A stretch of 64,000 bases of DNA from the NCBI RefSeq assembly GCF_003149245.1, contig NZ_QGDL01000006.1, positions 62,001-126,000 of the forward strand. The letters run 5' to 3'. Each line of letters starts with the position of its first letter. Within the stretch, counting starts at the first letter, position 1. Under the pieces are notes generated by a model that was not told the DNA's origin, ran no database searches, and saw only the letters and a program-made list of their open reading frames with translations. This document shows positions 50,494 through 59,009 of this stretch, piece after piece. Source of the DNA: Faecalicatena orotica (lineage in GTDB: Bacteria; Bacillota; Clostridia; Lachnospirales; Lachnospiraceae). The translations under genes and the position numbers were made by a program.

Positions 50494-53025
50494 TCAGAAT
50501 CCCTGCTCTGTCCTGCGGATGATGTCATCCTGAAGTGACTTGGACAATGTTGTGAACAATGCGCTGTATCCGGCAACCCGCACAACAAGATGCTTATACT
50601 GCTCCGGATTCTTCTGTGCATCCAGAAGTGTCTCGCGGCTCACAACATTGAACTGCATATGGCTTCCCTTCTGATCAAAGTATGAGCGGACCAGTCCGAC
50701 AAAGTTCTCAAGTCCCCTTCTTCCACTTAGTGCGGATGGATGGAACTTCTGGTTAAACAGCGTACCATTTGACGCTATATAATGATCGAGTCTGGAAACG
50801 GAATTAGCTGCCGCCGTCGGCCCGTTCACATCTTTCCCTGCCGAAGGTGATACACCATCAGCTACCGGGGTATGTGCCAGACGTCCGTCAGGTGTAGCCC
50901 CTGTCTGTGCTCCCAACGGAACATTGGCTGATACCGGGTACAGTCCCGCCTGGAACATACCGCCCCTTGGGTTCTTGTAATCCAGAAGTGGCTTCGTGTA
51001 TGTATATGCAACATCCCTTGCAAACGCATCTACTTCCGGGATATCGTTTCCGAACTTTGGCACTTCCTCAATCAGCTTCAGGATTCTTTCTCCGTTCGCT
51101 TTCACTTCCGGCGCTTCGGATGCAGCAACAACAGTCTTAAGTATTGCGGCAATCTCACGCCCGCCTACTGCCTGTCCGGCTTCCTTCATACTTCCCGCGA
51201 TCTCTGAAGTAATTCCTGCCACATCCTCACTGCTTAATCCTTTGCCATAATTCGTTGCAAGCGCTTCCTTCAGTTCCTTCATGCTGATCTTCTTCTCATC
51301 GTAAACAAGCTTCTTGACTGCATACAGCGAGTCTGCCATGTTTGCAACACCAAATCCCTGAGGACCGGTAAAGTTGTAAACAGCTCCGCCTTCCTGAACT
51401 GTCTTTCCCTTCTTCATACAGTCATCAACCATAGAAGAAAGGAATGGAAGAGGACATCTCTCGGCATGGGCAATATCAATCGCGTTGTCGGCATTTACAA
51501 GCAGCTTAATTGCGTAATCCATCTGAATCTTATATGCATGGTAGAATTCCTCAAAGGTCTTCATGTCTTCTACTTTGCCTGTCTTCGGCCCGATCTGCAC
51601 ACCCTTGTCCACTCCACTGCTGAATACAAGCTCAAGCGGACGACACATATTGAAGAACGCAGCATCATGCCAGCCCTCGGTCTTGCCTGACTTCTGCGGC
51701 TCTACACAACCGATGATATTATAGTCCCTGGCATCTTCAAGTGTCAGCCCCCTGCTTACCAGTGACGGAATAATAACTTCATCATTATAATATGCCGGAA
51801 GCCCGATACCCGTACGGGTCAGTTCCGCCGCTTTGATCAGAAATTCATGGGGCGTCCCGTTCCATACTCTGACGGATAATGACGGCTGTGGAAGAAATAC
51901 ATGCACGGAAGCTTGTATACTCATGAATGACAGATCATTCGTCACATCTACGCCTTCCTCATTCTGTCCTCCGGCGATCAGGTTCTGGAACAGACTGTAG
52001 CCTGCAAACCCTTCTGCTGAAACAGCATCACGGCATTTGTTCAGGTCATTTAACTTCACCCAGATGCAGTCCATCAGTTCCTGTGCAAATCCTCTTGTAA
52101 TCCTGCCGCTGTCGATATCCTTCTTATAATAAGGATACATATACTGGTCAAATCTTCCCGGTGAAATGGAATGTCCGCTGGATTCGATCTGAAGCAGCTG
52201 CTGCACAAACCAGAATGACTGGCATGCCTCGTAAAATCCTGATGCACCCTTTTCAGGTACATTTGCACAATTCTGTGCGATCTGGAGCAGTTCTTTCCTG
52301 CGTGTCATATCAGAACACTTTTCTGCTTCTTCCAGTGCCAGCTTCGCATAACGTCTTGCATATGTAATCACTGCATCACAGCTGATCATCACGGCTTCCA
52401 GAAATCTCGACTTCTTCTGATAGTCTCCGTCCGCCAGACTGAGCTTCGCGAGTTCTGCCTGTGCCTTCTCTTTAATCCCCGAAAATCCGATCGAAAGAAC
52501 TTCACCGTATTTTACCGTCACATGGCCTACACCATTGTAAAAATAATTGCCCGGCGTAAAGATATTATGTTCTATGGCTAACAGCGTCTCCGGCTCCATG
52601 TAAGATGTTGCCAGTTCACTCGTTGTCTTTCCTGCCCAATACGCATTCGCTTCCTTAAGTTCAGCTTTTGTCTTCTCAGCAATATAGAACGGGTCTGCTG
52701 ACCTCGTCTCTACTGTGTCGAATTCTGCCTCCAGCCAGTCATAAGAAAATTCCGGATAAGTCTGGCATCCTCTCGGAGCAATCGTCGTACTACCTACGAT
52801 CAACTCCAGATCACGAATGATGATCGGTATATTCTCCAGAATATGCTGAAATGCTTTTGCACGCCGGATGATCATAGGTTCCTGTTCCGTCTGTCTGTAA
52901 GACTCAGTAATCAATACAGCTCTCGCTGACTCAATCTCCGGCATCTTAGCATACAGATTCTCAACAAGCCTTGTAATACGCTCTGACTTTGGTATATCTG
53001 TACTGTCATAGGTATATAATCCCAT
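50494..53025 (-). CDS. B12-independent glycyl-radical 1,2-propanediol dehydratase
   Basis: Dehydrates 1,2-propanediol to propionaldehyde by glycyl-radical chemistry; signature enzyme of the compartment. 843 residues from ATG 53025 (MGLYTYDSTDIPKSER). Active-site features: thiyl Cys and catalytic Glu in NIIGCVEPQKSG, the dehydratase His in FYNGVGHVTVKYGE, substrate loop GGAVYNFTGPQGFG, and the glycyl loop VVRVAGYSALFTTLSK near the C-terminus. The Cys-x-Glu pair and the His mark a diol dehydratase rather than PFL. No N-terminal encapsulation tag is seen. First gene of the GRE unit, behind the promoter at 53161. Confidence 0.95.
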   Translation of the reverse strand: MGLYTYDSTDIPKSERITRLVENLYAKMPEIESARAVLITESYRQTEQEPMIIRRAKAFQHILENIPIIIRDLELIVGSTTIAPRGCQTYPEFSYDWLEAEFDTVETRSADPFYIAEKTKAELKEANAYWAGKTTSELATSYMEPETLLAIEHNIFTPGNYFYNGVGHVTVKYGEVLSIGFSGIKEKAQAELAKLSLADGDYQKKSRFLEAVMISCDAVITYARRYAKLALEEAEKCSDMTRRKELLQIAQNCANVPEKGASGFYEACQSFWFVQQLLQIESSGHSISPGRFDQYMYPYYKKDIDSGRITRGFAQELMDCIWVKLNDLNKCRDAVSAEGFAGYSLFQNLIAGGQNEEGVDVTNDLSFMSIQASVHVFLPQPSLSVRVWNGTPHEFLIKAAELTRTGIGLPAYYNDEVIIPSLVSRGLTLEDARDYNIIGCVEPQKSGKTEGWHDAAFFNMCRPLELVFSSGVDKGVQIGPKTGKVEDMKTFEEFYHAYKIQMDYAIKLLVNADNAIDIAHAERCPLPFLSSMVDDCMKKGKTVQEGGAVYNFTGPQGFGVANMADSLYAVKKLVYDEKKISMKELKEALATNYGKGLSSEDVAGITSEIAGSMKEAGQAVGGREIAAILKTVVAASEAPEVKANGERILKLIEEVPKFGNDIPEVDAFARDVAYTYTKPLLDYKNPRGGMFQAGLYPVSANVPLGAQTGATPDGRLAHTPVADGVSPSAGKDVNGPTAAANSVSRLDHYIASNGTLFNQKFHPSALSGRRGLENFVGLVRSYFDQKGSHMQFNVVSRETLLDAQKNPEQYKHLVVRVAGYSALFTTLSKSLQDDIIRRTEQGF

Positions 53026-53160
53026 TTGCCCTGTCACTCCTTTCTTCCATATAAACAGGATGTGCTTATATGTTCTATAGTCCTAAGGGAAAAGCCCCTG
53101 TTTCTGCCCGCAAAGTATACACCTGCATTGGCCGTAATGCTTCTCCACCCAGTTGTTACC

Positions 53161-53189
53161 ATTATACTATTATAGCCTGTCTAAGTCAA
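53161..53189 (-). promoter_or_regulatory. Promoter of the GRE transcription unit
   Basis: On the minus strand TTGACT (53184-53189), 17 bp, perfect TATAAT (53161-53166). The leader to the GRE start is about 130 bp and contains a CTAAGGGAAAAGCCCCTG imperfect stem. This is the strongest promoter match in the window and suits a highly expressed enzyme. Confidence 0.85.
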
Positions 53190-53441
53190 CAAAAAACAAC
53201 ACTTGCCGCATAATTTATATACGTGAACCCAACACTTCCCAACATACTATTTGTTGTTTTTATTTGTTTTGTATGAGATTCTGGCTCACTTTATATTGAC
53301 AAAACAGCGCAAATCACGCATACTATATGTTAGAGGTTTTATGATATCTCATACAGAATAGATAAGACACAATTAACGTTGCTGCTGCAGACCACTGAAT
53401 ATATGGAACTGGCTGCATAAATATAGAAAGGCCTGAATCTT
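53190..53441. other. Divergent intergenic region, GRE operon / PHP gene
   Basis: The 416-bp gap 53026-53441 holds no gene. Besides the GRE promoter (53161-53189) and a probable PHP-gene promoter (53296-53326), it contains AT-rich motifs: AACAACACTTGCC, AACCCAACACTTCCCAACAT and the 14-bp ATTTGTTGTTTTTA (53249-53262) shared with the fucA promoter. The repeated AACA/TTGTT words look like multiple regulator half-sites. Confidence 0.55.
53296..53326 (+). promoter_or_regulatory. Probable promoter of the PHP-domain gene
   Basis: Consensus TTGACA (53296-53301) and TACTAT (53321-53326), with a long 19-bp spacing. It is the best match upstream of 53442; the leader is about 115 bp. Confidence 0.5.
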
Positions 53442-54158
53442 ATGTCTTTGTTAGAATTTGACATACATACCCACACAATCGCCAGCGGACATGGATCTAC
53501 TGCCACAATCACCGATATGGCAAAAGCCGCCGCTGCACATAATTTAAAAATGCTCGGAATCACAGATCACGGCCCCGCTACGCTCGGAGGCGGAAGGGTC
53601 TCTTATTTCAGGAGCCTTGCGCATGCACAGAAAAAGCGGCTCGGTATCGAAATGCTCTATGGTGCAGAGGTGAATATTCTGGATAATAAAGGGAAGCTGG
53701 ATCTGAATGATACTATATTAGAAAAGCTGGATTATGCCATCGCAAGCATCCATAAACCAGTTAAAAAACCGGGAACTATAGAAGAAAATACAGCAGCCTA
53801 TATCGCTGCGATGCAGAATCCCAACGTCCGGATCATCGGACACTGTGACGACGTGAAATATCCGGTCGACTATCTTGCGATTGTAAAAGCGGCGATGAAA
53901 TATGACGTGCTTCTGGAGATTAATAACAGTTCCCTAAGTCCCGACGGCTATCGCGGCGACACCAGATTCAACGACCTGATGATCCTGAATCTGTGCAGAC
54001 ACTTTCATTATCCGGTCGTTCTGGCAAGCGACAGCCACGGAACCAGGCATGTAGGAGACTTCAGTTATGCCTTAGAGCTCGCAAAGCTTGCAGGAATGCC
54101 TGAGTCATTGATCATGAATTATTCCATGAAAGCATTCAAATGCTTTCTGGAACGTTAA
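53442..54158 (+). CDS. PHP-domain phosphoesterase (YcdX-like)
   Basis: A 238-residue metal-dependent phosphoesterase of the PHP superfamily. Trinuclear-metal ligands: FDIHTHTIASGHG, GITDHGPA, YGAEVNILD, IIGHCDD and VVLASDSHG. The family acts on phosphate esters, with YcdX-type members of unsettled substrate. Divergent from the GRE operon; no co-transcribed partner. The ribosome site is weak (AAGGCCTGAATCTT). A role in phosphosugar detoxification would suit the setting but is not shown. Confidence 0.88.
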   Translation: MSLLEFDIHTHTIASGHGSTATITDMAKAAAAHNLKMLGITDHGPATLGGGRVSYFRSLAHAQKKRLGIEMLYGAEVNILDNKGKLDLNDTILEKLDYAIASIHKPVKKPGTIEENTAAYIAAMQNPNVRIIGHCDDVKYPVDYLAIVKAAMKYDVLLEINNSSLSPDGYRGDTRFNDLMILNLCRHFHYPVVLASDSHGTRHVGDFSYALELAKLAGMPESLIMNYSMKAFKCFLER

Positions 54159-54176
54159 CAAAATCAGAATGGGTGC

Positions 54177-54494
54177 TCAAAGCGCAAACTTTATCCGGTA
54201 CCGGACGAACCTTGCGTTCTGGGGCCCTACTTTTTTGCAAAAATTTGACGGTATAGCTTCAGCCTGATTCACGATCAGTTCATCCAGTGTCGTGCAGAAT
54301 ATCTGGCTGAGCGCATAAAAATTATCCAGTGACGGCAGTGTCCTCCCTGCAAACCAGCCATAAATAGACTGCGGTGAACCCAGTCTCAAAAGGCTGCAAA
54401 GATCTTTCACCGCAATATTTCTGGATCTGCAGATAAACCGCAGCCAGTTGCCGGTTCTTACCATGTTAATCCCGGGATATTCATTCCCCTTCAT
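54177..54494 (-). CDS. XRE-family helix-turn-helix protein
   Basis: A 105-residue small regulator. Residues about 11-70 form a Cro/CI-type domain: NWLRFICRSRNIAVKDLCSL with LGSPQSIYGWFAGRTLPSLD as recognition region and FYALSQIFCTTLDELI. The Arg/Phe-rich C-terminal 30 residues have no recognised domain. GAAGGGAAGATGAGTAT precedes the ATG. It is convergent with the PHP gene and not obviously in an operon; its target is unknown. Confidence 0.8.
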   Translation of the reverse strand: MKGNEYPGINMVRTGNWLRFICRSRNIAVKDLCSLLRLGSPQSIYGWFAGRTLPSLDNFYALSQIFCTTLDELIVNQAEAIPSNFCKKVGPQNARFVRYRIKFAL

Positions 54495-54677
54495 ATACTC
54501 ATCTTCCCTTCTTTTTCAGTGTTTTCCTCAAAAAATACTATTAAGAAATATCACCTTATCCTACTTGTTTTGATTTTCTTTTATAATAGCACATAATTTT
54601 ATCATTAATCTACTGAATCATGTGTCAAGCAGTTTATAACTTAATATTATAATCCACCGCTCTCTCAGCTATCTTAT

Positions 54678-54821
54678 TTACTTTTCCTGTTCAGCATAAC
54701 CAACCCCTGTTAAGGCAAGCGCAAACAATCCGGCCGCAATACAGATCCCGTCATTTATCCCAATCAACGCAAGAATGATTGTGAAAAGCAGCATCGCAAT
54801 TCCAAGTAACATTTTTTTCAT
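54678..54821 (-). CDS. Small membrane peptide, 47 aa
   Basis: ATG at 54821 has AAAGGGG seven bases upstream and encodes MKKMLLGIAMLLFTIILALI followed by GINDGICIAAGLFALALTGV and a short AEQEK tail. Two hydrophobic helices with a GIND turn form a hairpin-like membrane peptide. Such proteins are common and uncharacterised in Lachnospiraceae. The frame stays open for 100 codons upstream, but that part crosses the 54884-54916 hairpin and is not likely to be coding. Confidence 0.65.
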   Translation of the reverse strand: MKKMLLGIAMLLFTIILALIGINDGICIAAGLFALALTGVGYAEQEK

Positions 54822-54883
54822 GTCATTCCCCTTTCCATTTTGTTCAAGTATATCAGATATGACAATGTTTTTAAAGAAAACAA

Positions 54884-54916
54884 GAAATGCTTCAGCCCGT
54901 GTGGCTGAAGCATTTC
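54884..54916 (-). terminator. Terminator downstream of rhaA
   Basis: Perfect 14-bp arms GAAATGCTTCAGCC / GGCTGAAGCATTTC with a 5-nt loop, followed on the minus strand by TTGTTTTCTTT. It is 140 bp after the rhaA stop; the region between contains the palindrome at 55007. Confidence 0.75.
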
Positions 54917-55006
54917 TCGGATTAGGTATTATTTTTCTATTTTTTTGGAGGAAAAATTGAAAAATATATGTTATGTCTATTGGACAATTCATATCCAATA
55001 TATATT

Positions 55007-55030
55007 CAAAAGGGCGGCTGACCCCTTTTG
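55007..55030. repeat. Imperfect palindrome after rhaA (GGGGTCAG type)
   Basis: CAAAAGGG-CGGCTGA-CCCCTTTTG. It resembles the perfect palindrome at 56337 and thus flanks rhaA on both sides. It may be a dispersed repeat or an RNA-processing hairpin. Confidence 0.55.
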
Positions 55031-55056
55031 GCAGTATTTGCAGCATCTTATTGTGC

Positions 55057-56319
55057 TTATGCTCTCTTTGAAAGCACTTCTGTTTCATATTTCTCAATTT
55101 CTGAGAACCATCCTTCTGCATCTACACCACACTGAGCACAATATTCATTCCAGATATCCCCGATTGGAAGTGTCTTGCATTCTTCCATCATAACCATCTT
55201 CTTGCTAAACTGGTTTGTATCCTGCAGCTCTTTAAGCATTGCGCTCGGAGTACACAGAGCATTCAGGAGTGCCTTCTGGAAGCTTCTGAATCCCGTTACC
55301 CATGCAGATACACGGTTGATGGATGCATCAAAGTAATCCAGTGCAATATATGTACGATCAAGACCATCGCAGCGCACGATTTCCTGCGCAATTTCCTTTG
55401 TCTCATCATCGTAAAGAACTACATGGTCAGAATCCCAGCGGATCGGGCGTGTGACATGGAGTGCGATTTCCGGGAAGAATGTAAGCAGCGCCGGAATCTT
55501 ATCGGAAACAACTTCTGTCGGGTGATAATGTCCGTTATCCATCAGAGGAAGGCATTTATCCATATTTGCAGCTGCATAGCTTAAAGCAAATTCAGCAGAT
55601 CCAACTGTATAGGCTTCCACACCAATACCAAATACCTTGGACTCTACACAAGGTTTCACCATCTTCGGATCATATGGTTCAGAAAGAATCTCGTCAATAG
55701 ACTCTTTATAACGAACCCTTGGTCCCATGCGGTCTGCCGGTACATCTTTATAACCGTCACCTGTCCAGATATTCATGACACAAGGAATCCCTGTCTGCTC
55801 TGCAAAATATGTTGAGATCCGGATACAGGCTTTTCCATGCTCGATCCAGAACTTTCTTGTCTCTTCATCCGGGCTTGACAGAGTCAGTCCGTCTTTCACT
55901 TTATCATGTGAGAAGAAGGTCGGGTTAAAGTCCAGTCCCATTCCTCTTTCCTTCGCAAAGTCAACCCATTTCTGGAAATGCTTTGGCTCCAGTTTATCAC
56001 GGTCAACGAACTCACCATCTTCAAAAATCGCATAGCTTGCATGCACATTAATCTTCTTCATTCCCGGCATCAGGCTCATAGCCTTATCCATATCAGCAAG
56101 CAGCTCCTCTGGAGTTCTTGCCTTCCCGGGATAATTTCCGGTCGTCTGGATTCCTCCTGTCAGAGGACCGTCATGATCGAATCCCGTCACATCATCCCCC
56201 TGCCAGCAGTGCAGTGATACAGGCACATTCTTACATTTTTCAATCGCAGCGTCCGTATCCACCCCCAGCTTTGCATAAATCTCCCTTGCTGATTCATATC
56301 TTTCTCTTGTCGTCATCAT
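55057..56319 (-). CDS. rhaA: L-rhamnose isomerase RhaA
   Basis: Converts L-rhamnose to L-rhamnulose. 420 residues, full length. Family marks: VSLHCWQGDDVTGFD, GGIQTTGNYPGKARTPEEL, NVHASYA, GLDFNPTFFSHDKVKDG, NIWTGDGYKDVPADR (metal Glu/Asp region), VEAYTVGSAEFALSYA and MDNGHYHPTEVVSDK with the metal-binding His. AAGGAGG precedes a double ATG. It follows rhaB by 48 bp that contain a strong palindrome. Confidence 0.96.
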   Translation of the reverse strand: MMTTRERYESAREIYAKLGVDTDAAIEKCKNVPVSLHCWQGDDVTGFDHDGPLTGGIQTTGNYPGKARTPEELLADMDKAMSLMPGMKKINVHASYAIFEDGEFVDRDKLEPKHFQKWVDFAKERGMGLDFNPTFFSHDKVKDGLTLSSPDEETRKFWIEHGKACIRISTYFAEQTGIPCVMNIWTGDGYKDVPADRMGPRVRYKESIDEILSEPYDPKMVKPCVESKVFGIGVEAYTVGSAEFALSYAAANMDKCLPLMDNGHYHPTEVVSDKIPALLTFFPEIALHVTRPIRWDSDHVVLYDDETKEIAQEIVRCDGLDRTYIALDYFDASINRVSAWVTGFRSFQKALLNALCTPSAMLKELQDTNQFSKKMVMMEECKTLPIGDIWNEYCAQCGVDAEGWFSEIEKYETEVLSKRA

Positions 56320-56336
56320 AAATCCTCCTTATTTTT

Positions 56337-56357
56337 CAAAGGGGTCAGACCCCTTTG
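56337..56357. repeat. Perfect palindrome between rhaB and rhaA
   Basis: CAAAGGGG-TCAGA-CCCCTTTG, 8-bp arms around 5 bp, just before the rhaA ribosome site. It could stabilise or attenuate the mRNA between the two genes. A related copy lies after rhaA at 55007-55030. Confidence 0.65.
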
Positions 56358-56367
56358 CGCTCCGTTT

Positions 56368-57783
56368 TCAGAATTGTTTTCCTTTTTCGTCGTAGTTCTT
56401 TATGTCAAATGACCTGCCCACACATACTCTTGCTTCCGGAAGGCTCGCAAATACGCCGTCATGCAACATTTGTACGATCATGTTCCCTATTGCTGTTGCT
56501 TCGGTAGGACCTGCGGAAACTTTCTTTTGTGTGTATTTTGCAGTTAATTCGTTCAAATATCCTGCGTTTGCACCGCCGCCTACAACGTAGATTGTATCGT
56601 ATGTATTGCCTGTAATTGCTTCTATCTCTTTGACTGTGTCTCCGTAACACTTTCCAAGACTGTTGTAAATCACTGCAGCAATCTCGCCCACGGTCTTCGG
56701 GACCGGCTGGCCTGTCTTTTTGCAGAAGTCCTGTACGGCCTGAATCATGCTCTCCGGTGCAAGGAAGCAGTCGTCATTGCAATCTACGATAGAAGTAATT
56801 GTTTCCTTCGATGCTCTGTCACAGATCTCGGCAAAGGATAAGTCCTCTTCAAACTCTTTTTTCACGGACTGTATCATCCACAATCCCATGATGTTCTTCA
56901 GATAACGGAATCTGTGGTCGTAACCGCCCTCGTTTGTAAAGTTTGCCTTCATGCTCTCCTCTGAACAATCCGCTTCTTTTCTCTCGATCCCCATTAATGA
57001 CCATGTGCCTGAACTGATATAGATGGCATTATCATCATTGGTCGGCACCGCCAGTACTGCGGAGCCTGTATCATGTGTTGCCGGCAGGACCACCTCACAG
57101 TCAAATCCAACTTCTTCCTGAATCTCTTTGGTAAAATTTCCTACAACTGTTCCCGGCATCGAAACAGGCTGGAACATCTTTCTATTGTAACCAAGCATTT
57201 CGATCAGTTCATAATCCCAGTCATTTGTCTTAGGATCAATCAACTGTCCTGTCGTCGCATTGGTATATTCCATCTTCTTAACACCAGTTAATAAGAAATG
57301 GAAGTAATCCGGTATCATCAACATTGATTCTGCCTGTTCAAGGTACTCAGGGTGTGTCTCTTTTATCGCCATTAGCTGGTAGATAGTGTTGAAAATCTGC
57401 TTCTGGATTCCGGTCCTTGCATACAGGGCTTTGGGTGATATCTTCTCATATACTTTTTCATCCATGCCGTTCGTGCGGCTGTCACGGTAGCCGACAGTAT
57501 CTCCAAGAATCTGGTCGTCTTTGTCGAGCAGCACATAATCTACTCCCCATGTGTCAATCGCCATAGAGACCGGAATCTTTCCGATTTCTTTGCACTTCTT
57601 CAAACCGTTCTTTATCTCCCGGAACAGACGCTCAACATCCCAGCACAATGTACCGTCCTTATTATCCATTCCGTTCGCAAACCGGTACACTTCCTCAAGC
57701 TGCATGTTCCCGTCCTTCATGGAAGCGAGCATGTGGCGTCCGCTAGATGCCCCAATATCAACGGCTAAATAATATTTCTCCAT
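56368..57783 (-). CDS. rhaB: Rhamnulokinase RhaB
   Basis: Phosphorylates L-rhamnulose at C1. 471 residues: YLAVDIGASSGRHMLASMKD, IDTWGVDYVLLDKD, YRDSRTNGMDEKVY, ISSGTWSLMGIE, and the C-terminal ATP site YVVGGGANAGYLNELTAK followed by GPTEATAIGNMIVQ. AAGGAGG upstream. Paired with rhaA; the aldolase step is presumably supplied by the FucA-type enzyme at 47901, since no rhaD lies nearby. Clearly related to fucK at 1433 but shorter. Confidence 0.95.
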   Translation of the reverse strand: MEKYYLAVDIGASSGRHMLASMKDGNMQLEEVYRFANGMDNKDGTLCWDVERLFREIKNGLKKCKEIGKIPVSMAIDTWGVDYVLLDKDDQILGDTVGYRDSRTNGMDEKVYEKISPKALYARTGIQKQIFNTIYQLMAIKETHPEYLEQAESMLMIPDYFHFLLTGVKKMEYTNATTGQLIDPKTNDWDYELIEMLGYNRKMFQPVSMPGTVVGNFTKEIQEEVGFDCEVVLPATHDTGSAVLAVPTNDDNAIYISSGTWSLMGIERKEADCSEESMKANFTNEGGYDHRFRYLKNIMGLWMIQSVKKEFEEDLSFAEICDRASKETITSIVDCNDDCFLAPESMIQAVQDFCKKTGQPVPKTVGEIAAVIYNSLGKCYGDTVKEIEAITGNTYDTIYVVGGGANAGYLNELTAKYTQKKVSAGPTEATAIGNMIVQMLHDGVFASLPEARVCVGRSFDIKNYDEKGKQF

Positions 57784-57846
57784 TTTGTGCCTCCTTCATA
57801 TCTTCTCGATTCTACACTTATTATAATTGGTAGAAGAGGACAAAAA

Positions 57847-57877
57847 AAGGACGCTATTTATTTAAAACAGCGTCCTT
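57847..57877 (-). terminator. Terminator of the ABC-UroD operon
   Basis: Stem AAGGACGCT / AGCGTCCTT with a 13-nt loop; on the minus strand it is followed by TTTTTTT. It separates the UroD-like gene from rhaB. Confidence 0.85.
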
Positions 57878-57895
57878 ATTTGCAACTCACTTCTT

Positions 57896-58990
57896 CTATT
57901 TCCACTTCAGCAGCCGGTCCATAATCCGCCTCTGCTGCTCCGGTTCTTTCTCTGGTATACACAAATATATCCCCCGCGGGTCCATTGCGTCCATAAACGC
58001 TTCCAGCCCTTCCGGCTCCAGATCAACCACGATGCTTTTCCCCGCCTCCTGTATCTTCTTAATGAAATCAACCCACTGCATAATGGGCTTATCATCTCCC
58101 ACTCCTTGCACCCACTGGACTGCCTGTATTTCTTCTATCTTCAGAAGCTCATCCACATGGTTTGCAACGCCCTTTCCATCAAGATGGAAGATATTATGGC
58201 GAAAATGTTTGACCTCTTTTTTAATATACGGCAGTGAAAACTGATTAAAAAAGTCCCTGGAAATCATGGCTCCCAGATCACAGCTGGGGATATGCATGGA
58301 TTCATAGGAGGGAATGTTCATCCATGATACTGATAATTGGTTTTTAGTCTTCAGGAGTGAGTGGAATTCATCCATCATTGGAAAAAATGCCTGAAAACAT
58401 TTCTCTGTCAGAGCAGTGACAAATTCTTCTTCATCGAACATATCCATACACAAATCTTCCGTTCCGCGCAGTGCATCGGCACAGTCGAGGCTCGGATGCA
58501 TATCCGTATATCCCACCATAAACCGGTTGTCACAGCGTTCCAGAGCATACTTGGTCATCTCTATTATTTTCTGATAGTAGGAATTTCCTCTGCGAAAAGC
58601 GATCCGTTCAAGATCCTCCTCCTTTAATATCTGTGGTTTCCCCCACGATGTCACCTCCCCAAACTCTAATTCGCTGTCCGTTATAGCTGCCGCGAAAAAA
58701 TTAGGGCCCAGATTCGGATAATACATGGGGAATGTTTCTCCCAGCCACGGATGACTGTCTAAAGCACTGATAAATCGATTCACCTGATATTCGGTATCAA
58801 ACCATTTATCCCTTAGGTTCTTCCATCCCCCGCCTATGTCTGTTACATCATATTCCTCATTATGTGCGGAAAACCGTACCGGAACGCGATCGATAATTTC
58901 CCCGTCATACCACGCGTAAATGCGTTTCATACACTGCACAAAATCCGGCTTTGTTTCCAGATCCAGATCATAAAAATTCGTTACACTCAT
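57896..58990 (-). CDS. Uroporphyrinogen decarboxylase-superfamily protein
   Basis: A 364-residue TIM-barrel of the UROD/methyltransferase superfamily. Visible features: RIYAWYDGEIIDRVPVRFS at the N-terminus, VGYTDMHPSLDCADALRGTE, FHLDGKGVANHVDELLKIEE with a His-x-Asp pair typical of the family's zinc/methyl-transfer members, and AVQWVQGVGDDKPIMQW. It lacks haem-pathway neighbours; instead it is the last gene of a sugar ABC operon, 20 bp after the permease. Related proteins include MtaA/CmuA-type methyltransferases, so action on a methylated sugar or other small substrate is possible. Specific function unknown. Confidence 0.8.
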   Translation of the reverse strand: MSVTNFYDLDLETKPDFVQCMKRIYAWYDGEIIDRVPVRFSAHNEEYDVTDIGGGWKNLRDKWFDTEYQVNRFISALDSHPWLGETFPMYYPNLGPNFFAAAITDSELEFGEVTSWGKPQILKEEDLERIAFRRGNSYYQKIIEMTKYALERCDNRFMVGYTDMHPSLDCADALRGTEDLCMDMFDEEEFVTALTEKCFQAFFPMMDEFHSLLKTKNQLSVSWMNIPSYESMHIPSCDLGAMISRDFFNQFSLPYIKKEVKHFRHNIFHLDGKGVANHVDELLKIEEIQAVQWVQGVGDDKPIMQWVDFIKKIQEAGKSIVVDLEPEGLEAFMDAMDPRGIYLCIPEKEPEQQRRIMDRLLKWK

Positions 58991-59009
58991 ATCAGCGCTC
59001 CCTTCGCAA

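Noticed and set aside
54822-55121. Upstream extension of the 47-aa membrane peptide to 147 codons
   Set aside because: It would cross a perfect terminator hairpin and the 3' end of rhaA, and the strong ribosome site sits directly at the 47-codon start.
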